From positions 1 through 60,775 of the forward strand of contig CANJUF010000018.1 in the NCBI GenBank assembly GCA_947477745.1: a DNA stretch of 60,775 bases. The letters are read 5' to 3'. Of this stretch, positions 36,701 to 44,702 are shown one piece after another. Under the pieces are notes generated by a model. That model was not told the DNA's origin and ran no database searches. It was given only the letters and a program-made list of their open reading frames with translations. This DNA is from Sphingomonadaceae bacterium (GTDB lineage: Bacteria > Pseudomonadota > Alphaproteobacteria > Sphingomonadales > Sphingomonadaceae). A program made the position numbers and the translations under genes. The first letter of the stretch is position 1, and the number at the start of each line of letters is the position of its first letter.

Positions 36701-37966
36701 CTATTCCGCCGGCACCGGATCGGGCTCGAAGGTCGGCAGTACGCGCTGGCGCCGCAGCAGCGAGCGCAGGCGCTTGCCGACGCTGCTCGCGAATTTCTCG
36801 AGCCAGCCGATCGCTTGCCCGCCGGGCACATAGGCGACCCGGTAATACATCCAGAATATCAGCGCTGCGATGACCACGAACGGCCCCCACAAGGCAAGGG
36901 CGGGATCGATCCGGCCGAGCGAGGCGACGTCTTCGCCGTACTGGTTGATCTTGTGATAGGCGACGATCATCACGATCGAGACGAACAGGCCCAGCGCCGA
37001 GGTCGACCGCTTGGGCGGGATCGCCAGCGCCACCGCGAGGAGCGGCAGCAGCAACATCATGATCACTTCGACCATGCGGTAGTTGAAGCTCGCCTGGCTG
37101 CCCGCGCGCTCTTCAGCGCTGCTGGTGTCGCTCCACCCGATGCGCAACAATTCAGGTAGAATATATTCGCGGTTCTTGCCGCCACGCTGGCGGAAGCGTT
37201 CGATCGCCGGCAAGTCGATCGGCAGGTCGTGACGCGAGAACGAAAGCACGCGCGGCTCCTGCCCCGGCATATCCTGCACGATCTGCCCTTCGATCAGCCG
37301 CAGGACGATGGTGTCAGGCTTGTTCTGCAACGCGAGGAAGCGGCCTTCCTGCGCCGAGATCGAGAGCACCTGCCCCTTGTCGTTGGCGACGCGCGCGAAG
37401 ATGCCGATCAGGCGGCGGCCATCGTCCTGGCTTTCCTCGATGCGCAGGGCCATGCGATCCTTGAGCGTGGTAAACTCCCCGACCTTGATCGAAGCGCCGA
37501 GCGCGCCTGATTTGAGCTCGTAGTTGAGCTGCTCGTAGTAGTAGCGGGCGAGCGGCTGGAGATAGCCAACGATGGCGAAATTCACGATCACTAGCGCCAG
37601 CGTGATCAGATATGGCACGCGCAGCAACCGCGTGTAGCTGAGGCCCACCGCGCGCATCACGTCAAGTTCGCTGCTTGTCGCCAGCTTGCGGAACGCGAGC
37701 AGGATGCCGAGCATCAGCCCGAGCGGAATGGCGAGGCTGGCATATTCGGGGATGAGGTTGGCCAGCATCTTGAACACGACGCTGACCGGCCCGCCCTCGG
37801 TCGCCACGAAATCGAACAGGCGCAGCATCTTGTCGAGCATGAGCAGCGAGGCCGCGAGCACGAATATCCCGAGCATCGGCATCATCACGAGCCGGAAGAT
37901 GTAGCGGTCGATGGCAGTTAGGAAGGTCAAGCTTTTGGCCGCAATTGGGGCGCGGTGCGCGGGCAT
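36701..37966 (-). CDS. lptF: LPS export permease LptF
   Basis: Partner permease of LptG in the LptBFG complex, 421 residues. Six transmembrane helices flank a periplasmic domain (about residues 130-310), with the conserved SELDVMRAVGLS cytoplasmic motif near 99. The ATG at 37966 gives a 17-residue leader before AIDRYIFRL. An internal TTG 13 codons later would start at the more usual position. The C-terminal 40 residues are basic and cytoplasmic. Confidence 0.95.
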   Translation of the reverse strand: MPAHRAPIAAKSLTFLTAIDRYIFRLVMMPMLGIFVLAASLLMLDKMLRLFDFVATEGGPVSVVFKMLANLIPEYASLAIPLGLMLGILLAFRKLATSSELDVMRAVGLSYTRLLRVPYLITLALVIVNFAIVGYLQPLARYYYEQLNYELKSGALGASIKVGEFTTLKDRMALRIEESQDDGRRLIGIFARVANDKGQVLSISAQEGRFLALQNKPDTIVLRLIEGQIVQDMPGQEPRVLSFSRHDLPIDLPAIERFRQRGGKNREYILPELLRIGWSDTSSAEERAGSQASFNYRMVEVIMMLLLPLLAVALAIPPKRSTSALGLFVSIVMIVAYHKINQYGEDVASLGRIDPALALWGPFVVIAALIFWMYYRVAYVPGGQAIGWLEKFASSVGKRLRSLLRRQRVLPTFEPDPVPAE

Positions 37967-38006
37967 GTTCCGGCTCTATCCGTTGAGCGCCACCTCGCAC
38001 AAGCCC

Positions 38007-38402
38007 TTAGGGTGCCAGCAGCGGCCACAGAACCAGGATAAGGCCGACCAGGCTGACCATGAAGATCGCCGTGCGAACGCCTTTCAGCCCTGCCCAGTAG
38101 GCCGGTAAATAGGCTGCGCGGGCGCCAAGCCATATCCATCCGCCCATCACGGTCATGTCGCTGGTCCTCCCCGCGAGAACCACGCCGAGCAGGGCGACGA
38201 TGGCAATTGGGAATGTCTCGGCAAAGTTCGCCTGCGCTCGCACCAGTCGGCCCGCGATCGGTTCGAGTGGCGGCAAAGCCTCGTCGCGTGCGCCGATATT
38301 CCACTGGGTTCCGTACTGCTTCGTCTTGTAGTGACCGGCAACAAAGATGTGGACGAGCAGCAGGACCGCTCCCCAAGCGAGGATCAGGATTTCAGTATGC
38401 AT
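38007..38402 (-). CDS. MAPEG family membrane protein
   Basis: A 131-residue protein with four hydrophobic segments and the MAPEG hallmark RAQANFAETFPIAI near residue 55, which contributes to glutathione or lipid binding in microsomal glutathione transferase relatives. Bacterial members are mostly uncharacterised. It is a single gene between lptF and clpS on the same strand. Confidence 0.87.
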   Translation of the reverse strand: MHTEILILAWGAVLLLVHIFVAGHYKTKQYGTQWNIGARDEALPPLEPIAGRLVRAQANFAETFPIAIVALLGVVLAGRTSDMTVMGGWIWLGARAAYLPAYWAGLKGVRTAIFMVSLVGLILVLWPLLAP

Positions 38403-38446
38403 TTGTGGCGTCCCCCAATTGCTTCGGTAGGAGGTCTAGCCGGTTA

Positions 38447-38812
38447 TCACGCCTTTTCCAAAGTGCATTGCAGCGGGTGCTGGTTCTGGCGGGCGAAGTC
38501 CATGACCTGGTTCACCTTGGTTTCGGCGATCTCGTAGGGGAAGATGCCGCATACCCCGACGCCCTTCTGGTGGACATGGAGCATGACGCGCGTGGCCTGC
38601 TCAAGGTCCATGCCGAAAAAGCGCTTGAGCACCATCACCACGAATTCCATCGGCGTATAATCGTCGTTGAGCAGCAGCACCTTGAACATGCTGGGCTTCT
38701 TCGGCTTGGTGCGGGTCTTGGTGGCAACGCCGACCTGGCCTTCGCCATCGCCGTCACCCTGACCGGGCCGGCCGCCAGCGTCATCGTCGTCGCCATTATC
38801 CAGGCGCGGCAT
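38447..38812 (-). CDS. clpS: ATP-dependent Clp protease adaptor ClpS
   Basis: Delivers N-degron substrates to ClpAP. The core domain has [15 protein letters not shown] and the substrate-pocket residues that follow, then [21 protein letters not shown] near the C-terminus. The N-terminal extension (about 45 residues) is acidic and glycine-rich. The ATG at 38812 (MPRLDN) is favoured by a GCAGG just upstream; in-frame ATGs at 38869 and 38887 are possible. Two ClpS paralogues are common in alphaproteobacteria, so this may be one of two. Confidence 0.92.
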   Translation of the reverse strand: MPRLDNGDDDDAGGRPGQGDGDGEGQVGVATKTRTKPKKPSMFKVLLLNDDYTPMEFVVMVLKRFFGMDLEQATRVMLHVHQKGVGVCGIFPYEIAETKVNQVMDFARQNQHPLQCTLEKA

Positions 38813-38933
38813 ATTGCCTGCAAGGGGGTGGGAAAGACGGACGTCGCAAGGTTGAGCGTGAAAATGCATCGGATGAGAATACCGCAAGGCGGGGTCGGTT
38901 CACAAGACCCGCGCTTTGCACGAATGCAGTTAC

Positions 38934-38973
38934 CAAAAAGCGAAGCGGCCAGGCAGCTTCTCGCCGCCCGGCC
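38934..38973 (-). terminator. Intrinsic terminator after the phasin gene
   Basis: An 11-base stem (38947-38957 with 38963-38973, two G-U pairs, loop of 5) is followed on the minus strand by a CTTTTTGG tract. It ends phasin transcripts before clpS. Confidence 0.7.
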
Positions 38974-39004
38974 ACCTCACTGGATTATCGTATGTCAGGC
39001 AGGA

Positions 39005-39895
39005 TCAGGCGGCGACCTGACGCACCTTTTCCACTGCGAGGCTGACGCGGCTGGAAATCGGCGCCATCGCGTCGCTGGCGATCTTCATCATCGCTTCGGT
39101 GTTCTTCGAACCATAGGCCACGGCGCTGTCGAAGCTCTTGCGGAACATTTCGCTCTGCAGCTGGATCAGGTCGGTCGGCGATTTGGCAGCGGCCATGCCC
39201 TTGATGTCGGACGAAACCGATTCGAAGGTGGAGCGGCCCTCGGCAACGAGGTTGGTGCCCATGTCCTGCAGGCCCTCGGCGAGGATCTTGCTCGATTCGA
39301 CAACGGCTTCGACATTGCCCTTGGCGAATTCGGCATAGTCACCGAGCATTGCGGTGCTCTTTTCGAAAGCTTCCTTGGCCTTGGTCTGGGCTTCGCCGAT
39401 CACGGTTTCGAAACCGTCGGTAATCTTGGTCTTGAGAGTCATGGTCGTGTCCTTGGTTTTCGCAAATGCAGTTTTGGTCGGGGTTTTGAAGGTGGTCGCC
39501 GCAACAGCGGAAGCAGGCGCGGAAGCCGGAAGCTTCTTGATCGCTGGCTTGGCGGGCTTGGCCGCCTTGAGTGCGACCTTGGGGGCCGGCTTGGCAGCGG
39601 CCTTGACAACCGGTTTGGGGAGCGCCTTTGCGGCTGGTTTCGCGGCGGGCTTGGCCAACTTGGCCTTCGCAATCTTGGCCTTGGCAATCTTGGCCGGCTT
39701 GGTCGCGGCCTTGGGCTTGACTGACGGGATCACCATCGCTTCGGCAGCCTTGGCAGCAGGCGCTTCGGAAGCAACCTCCGGCTTTGCGGCAGGCTCGGCG
39801 ACTGGAGCCGCCTTCACTGGCGCGATCGTATCCAGAGCCTCGGCATAGGCTTTTTCAGCAGCGGCCTCAGCTTTACCGGTTTCAATCTCGGCCAT
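39005..39895 (-). CDS. Phasin with N-terminal AKP-rich segment
   Basis: Coats PHA granules. It is 296 residues, longer than a typical phasin (about 150-190). The C-terminal half (from about residue 150, TLKTKITDGFETVIGEA) is the amphipathic phasin_2-type domain. The N-terminal half is low-complexity, rich in Ala, Lys and Pro (residues about 55-125, repeats of AKPA and KPAAK), like the histone-H1-type tail of PhaF but at the opposite end. This tail may bind DNA and help partition granules. It lies 115 bases downstream of phaC, behind two PhaR-like boxes. Confidence 0.9.
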   Translation of the reverse strand: MAEIETGKAEAAAEKAYAEALDTIAPVKAAPVAEPAAKPEVASEAPAAKAAEAMVIPSVKPKAATKPAKIAKAKIAKAKLAKPAAKPAAKALPKPVVKAAAKPAPKVALKAAKPAKPAIKKLPASAPASAVAATTFKTPTKTAFAKTKDTTMTLKTKITDGFETVIGEAQTKAKEAFEKSTAMLGDYAEFAKGNVEAVVESSKILAEGLQDMGTNLVAEGRSTFESVSSDIKGMAAAKSPTDLIQLQSEMFRKSFDSAVAYGSKNTEAMMKIASDAMAPISSRVSLAVEKVRQVAA

Positions 39896-39932
39896 CGATT
39901 CGCTACCTCGCTCGCCGGGCGCTACCGGCCTT

Positions 39933-39997
39933 TATGCTGCAGTGCACAATAATCACTGCAGCAGCGAAGTCAAGAATTTTTTGTGCAGTGCAGCATA
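39933..39997. promoter_or_regulatory. Paired PhaR-like operators upstream of the phasin
   Basis: Two 17-base copies of TATGCTGCAnTGCACAA face each other (39933-39949 and, inverted, 39981-39997). They match at 16 of 17 positions, and a third partial ACTGCAGCAG lies between them. They occupy the phaC-phasin gap upstream of the phasin start. The TTGTGCAnTGCA core is shared with the phaZ operator. Confidence 0.65.
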
Positions 39998-40010
39998 GGC
40001 CATGCACGCG

Positions 40011-41891
40011 TTATCGCGTCCTGACGTAACGTCCCGGCGCGTCCTCGATGATCGTGTCGTTCTTGCCGCCCGGTCGGCGCTTGCTGCTGGCCGCCACCTG
40101 CTGCGGATCCCGGCTCACCAGCCAGTCCTTCCAGTAGAGCCACCAGCTTCCCGGATGTTCGCTCGCGCCGGCAACAAATGTATCGAGCGTGTCGGCCGGG
40201 CCATCGTTGGTCCAGTATTGGTACTTGTTCGCCTCGGGCGGATTGACCACGCCGGCGATATGGCCCGAGCCCGCCAGCAGGAAGGTCCACGGCCCCGACA
40301 GATGCCGGGTCAGCTTCCATACGCTGCGCGCGGGCGCGATGTGGTCCTCGCGCCCCGCCTGGATGAAGCAGGGGGTCTCGATCCGCCTGAGGTCGATCGG
40401 CTCGCCGCAGGCGGAAAGCGCATCGGGCACGATCAGCCGGTTGTCGCGGTAAAGCTCGCGCAGGTACTCGCGGTGCCACTTGGCCGGAAGGTTGGTGTAG
40501 TCACCGTTCCAGTGGAGCAGGTCGAAGGCGGGATAGTCCTCCCCCTTCAGGTAATGGTTCTCAACGTAATTCCACAAGAGCTCGTTGCCGCGCAGCAGGT
40601 TGAAGGTCGCCGAGAGATAGCGTCCGTCGATATAGCCGTCGGTCACCAGCGCGCCGAGCATGCCGATCTGGCTGTCATCGACGAAATGCAGCAGGTCGCC
40701 CGCGTCCTCGAAATCGACCTGAGCGGTAAAGAAGGTCGCGCTCGCCACCTTGTCCGCAATCTTCTTGCGCGCCATCACCGCCAGGGTGGCGGCCAGGGTC
40801 GTGCCCGCCACGCAGTAACCGATGGTGTGGACTGAAGGCACCTTGAGGCGCTTGCAGACATGCTCGATCGCCTCGATCTGCGCGGCGATGTAATCGTCCC
40901 AAGTCACGTCGGCCATCGAGGCATCGGCCGATTTCCACGAGACCATGAACACGCTGATTCCCTGTGCCACCGCCCAGCGCACGAAGCTCTTCTTGGCATT
41001 GAGGTCGAGGATGTAGAACCGGTTGATCCACGGCGGAAAGATCACCAGCGGAGTTTTCAGCACCTTGTCGGTCACCGGCGTATACTGGATGAGCTGGAAC
41101 AGCGGCGTCTCGTAGACTACCTTGCCGGGGGTCTCGGCGATGTTGACCCCGATCTCGAAAGCGCCGGGCGCCGTGTGGCTGATCTGGCCGCGCGCCAGAT
41201 CCTTGAGCAGATGATCCATGCCGTCGACCATGCTCTGCCCGCCGGTCTCGCGCGCCCGCTCCAGCGCCACCGGGTTGGTCAGCGCGAAGTTGGCCGGGCT
41301 GAACGCATCGACCAACGCGCGCGTCGCAAAGCGCAACTGGCCCTTGCGCTCGGGCTCGATCCCTTCGGCTTTGTCCGCCATCGCGATCAACTCGTCCGAC
41401 AGCATCAGGTAGGTCTGGTGCAGCAAGGCGAAGAACGGGTTGGCGCGCCACAGCGGATCGGCAAAACGCCGGTCACGGCGCGGCATCCGGGGACCATCAT
41501 CCCCCGCCGCCGCGGCCTCGTCAGCCTTGGGGCCGATGCCGTACTGGCCCAGCACCGTCTGGAAAAGGTCGAGCCCGTCGGACCACAGCTGCTTCTGATG
41601 TTCCGGATCGGACAGCGGCAGTGCGCGCAGCACTTCTTCGGCGGTGGCAATCCATTTCACTGGGTCGGAATAGTGCGGCACCGCGCGCTGCTGGCCAAGC
41701 TGCGACGCCTGATAATCGAGCCACATGCCCTGAAGCTTGCGCGCAATCCCGGCCCAGTGCGCCTGCGAGCCTTCGCCGCCCGTCTGCGGCGCGGCGGAAA
41801 GCTGGCCGAACAGCGACTGGAACACCTCGGACTGCATTTTGGCGAACTCACCGATCAGGGAACCAGGGTCGACATCGGGCTGGTCAGGCAT
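40011..41891 (-). CDS. phaC: Class I poly(3-hydroxyalkanoate) synthase
   Basis: Polymerises 3-hydroxyacyl-CoA into PHA granules. 626 residues, within the class I range. The lipase-like box is GYCVAGT with catalytic Cys360. Downstream are conserved DLLHWNGDYTNLPA and the Asp/His partners in AGREDHIAP and GSGHIAGV. The N-terminal 150 residues form the variable synthase domain. The phasin gene follows in the same direction; no phaA, phaB or phaR is in the window. Confidence 0.97.
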   Translation of the reverse strand: MPDQPDVDPGSLIGEFAKMQSEVFQSLFGQLSAAPQTGGEGSQAHWAGIARKLQGMWLDYQASQLGQQRAVPHYSDPVKWIATAEEVLRALPLSDPEHQKQLWSDGLDLFQTVLGQYGIGPKADEAAAAGDDGPRMPRRDRRFADPLWRANPFFALLHQTYLMLSDELIAMADKAEGIEPERKGQLRFATRALVDAFSPANFALTNPVALERARETGGQSMVDGMDHLLKDLARGQISHTAPGAFEIGVNIAETPGKVVYETPLFQLIQYTPVTDKVLKTPLVIFPPWINRFYILDLNAKKSFVRWAVAQGISVFMVSWKSADASMADVTWDDYIAAQIEAIEHVCKRLKVPSVHTIGYCVAGTTLAATLAVMARKKIADKVASATFFTAQVDFEDAGDLLHFVDDSQIGMLGALVTDGYIDGRYLSATFNLLRGNELLWNYVENHYLKGEDYPAFDLLHWNGDYTNLPAKWHREYLRELYRDNRLIVPDALSACGEPIDLRRIETPCFIQAGREDHIAPARSVWKLTRHLSGPWTFLLAGSGHIAGVVNPPEANKYQYWTNDGPADTLDTFVAGASEHPGSWWLYWKDWLVSRDPQQVAASSKRRPGGKNDTIIEDAPGRYVRTR

Positions 41892-42027
41892 CAGGCTCGG
41901 TGGCTCCGCGGATCATGGACAGCCGATCATTTGCATCGACCGTTTGCCAGAGCCTGATTATCGCCTACATGGGCCGGGGCGGCAAGGGTGCCGTCCGTTC
42001 AACAGTTACAAAGATTGCCGAGAGGTC

Positions 42028-43227
<1,200 letters not shown>

Positions 43228-43346
43228 TTGCGGACTTGCACCGAGTCTCGTTACCTTCGCTTTCCTGCTACGAGTCGGCAATTCCCTGATGGTGCGAGTC
43301 GCGCCGTCGGGGGCCCGCTACGGCAGGGGAAGGGGAGTCGTCTTTC

Positions 43347-43996
43347 TTGCGCGAGTTTCGCTGGCTATCCGCGAACGCGATCCCGTCGCATCTCGATCTT
43401 CGGGATTGCGGCTGGTTCCTCGTGGACGGCGCGCCCGCAGCCGATGATTGCATGGGGGGCGCGCATGTCACCGGCATGACGCCGCGCCACTGGCTAGGTT
43501 TCCTCGCGGCGCATGGGCGGCTGGCGCGGCGGCTGATGCTGCTGGTCGGGATCGACGACGCGGTGGACCGCGCGCGCATGCTGCGGCTCGGCTTTGGCGA
43601 GGTGACCGGCATGGATATCGCACTGGCCGAGCTTGATGCACGCGCGCGCCGGCTGGCGGCGCTTGAGGACACTCTGCCACGCTATCGCCGGATCGGCCGG
43701 CTCAACCTCGATCTCCTGGCGCGAGAGGCCTATGTCGACGAGCGTGCGCTCGGCCGTTTGGGCTGCTGTGGCGGCTTGCGGACACGCCGGGCCGCCCGGT
43801 CAGCAAGGAACCGCTGGTCAAGGATGTGTGGCGCATGGGCTTCGTTCCCGAAACCAACAGCCTCGCCGTCCATGTCTCGCGGCTGCGCGGCAAGCTCAAT
43901 ACCGCAGGCCTTGAAGGCCTGGTCGAAACCGCGCCGAGCGGCGGCTATTGCCTGCAGCCAGCCGATGCACTGTTGCGCTCCGTCGCATCGCTTTAG
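43347..43996 (+). pseudogene. Response-regulator-like protein with winged helix, frameshifted
   Basis: The first frame (TTG at 43347 after AGGGGAG) encodes a receiver-like domain of about 135 residues (MLLVGIDDAVDRARMLRLGFGEV). The reading then shifts near 43755-43765. The downstream frame, to the stop at 43996, encodes an OmpR-type winged helix (LLWRLADTPGRPVSKEPLVK, then NSLAVHVSRLRGKL and GGYCLQPAD). Restoring one base at the GGCCG (about 43757) joins the two halves cleanly. This is therefore a single-base deletion or a sequencing error. No classical phospho-acceptor Asp is obvious. Confidence 0.8.
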
Positions 43997-44004
43997 GAAT
44001 CCTG

Positions 44005-44400
44005 ATGCCCCAACCCCTCTCCGCCGACGACCGGCTGGCGATCATGGACCTGCTCGCGCGCTATGCCTATGCGATGGACGGCACCGATCCCTCGGCCTTC
44101 CTTGCCTGTTTCGTGCCCGATGCCGAAATGGACATCGGCTACCGCACGGTGAAAGGCGAGGCCGAGATGCGCGATTTCGCGGATTACTTCGCGGCAAAGC
44201 CGGGCCGCCCGTGGTACCACCACATCACCACCATCTCAGTCGAAGGCGACACTGACCGGGCGCGGTCACGGAGCTACATGCTGATGACCAGCCTTGATGA
44301 GAAGGGTCGCACCCAGCACGCTGGGTGCTGCAACTATCTCGACGAGTACGTGAAGCTTGATGGCCGCTGGCTGTTCGCCAAGCATACGGTAGTGGTGTAG
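44005..44400 (+). CDS. SnoaL/NTF2-like protein
   Basis: A 131-residue cone-shaped NTF2-fold protein. Its N-terminal helix LSADDRLAIMDLLARYAYAMDG and the central YHHITTISVE pattern are typical of SnoaL-like enzymes (isomerases, cyclases, dehydratases or ring-hydroxylase beta subunits). The substrate is unknown. The ATG at 44005 has an AGGAA 5 bases upstream and starts 8 bases after the frameshifted regulator. It converges on the fds operon, with 10 bases between stops. Confidence 0.82.
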   Translation: MPQPLSADDRLAIMDLLARYAYAMDGTDPSAFLACFVPDAEMDIGYRTVKGEAEMRDFADYFAAKPGRPWYHHITTISVEGDTDRARSRSYMLMTSLDEKGRTQHAGCCNYLDEYVKLDGRWLFAKHTVVV

Positions 44401-44410
44401 CCGGACCGTT

Positions 44411-44695
44411 TCAGCCGGCGTCGGAGTGGCCCGCTTCATCGACTGCGTTGAACGTGGTCGCCAGCGATTGCGGCGCCGGCGTGTGACCCCGCCGCAACAT
44501 TTCGAGGGCGCCCTGCGCAATTGTCGACAGCCCGGCGTGGCCTTGCTCGAGCGCGGCATATGCCGCTGCCTTCATGCGCGGATCCCAGAACTTGTCGATG
44601 TGATCGGCGGTCGCGGCAATTGCCCCCTGCTTTCCGCGCACTTCGAAATTGCGGGCGATCTGGTTCGCCATGTAGATGAGGCGATCGGCGTCCAT
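44411..44695 (-). CDS. fdsD: Formate dehydrogenase delta subunit
   Basis: A 94-residue small subunit of the soluble NAD-dependent formate dehydrogenase. MDADRLIYMANQIARNF at the N-terminus and DHIDKFWDPRMK near residue 32 are characteristic of FdsD. It helps assembly or stability of the complex. The ATG at 44695 starts 7 bases after the fdsA stop; a longer reading would run into fdsA. Confidence 0.9.
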   Translation of the reverse strand: MDADRLIYMANQIARNFEVRGKQGAIAATADHIDKFWDPRMKAAAYAALEQGHAGLSTIAQGALEMLRRGHTPAPQSLATTFNAVDEAGHSDAG

Positions 44696-44702
44696 CGCCG
44701 CC

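Noticed and set aside
38207..39724. A 505-codon plus-strand frame ending in a glycine-leucine-rich repetitive tail
   Set aside because: The repeat is the reverse reading of the phasin AKP-rich segment. It also crosses the MAPEG and clpS genes antisense.
39933..39997. Terminator of phaC made by the facing 17-base repeats
   Set aside because: The stem would be possible but the loop is long (31 bases), no T-tract follows on the minus strand, and the motif recurs before phaZ, which favours an operator.
43347..44255. A 302-codon frame read as one protein
   Set aside because: Only its first 135 residues look like protein. Afterwards it is the out-of-frame reading of the winged helix and of the NTF2 gene.
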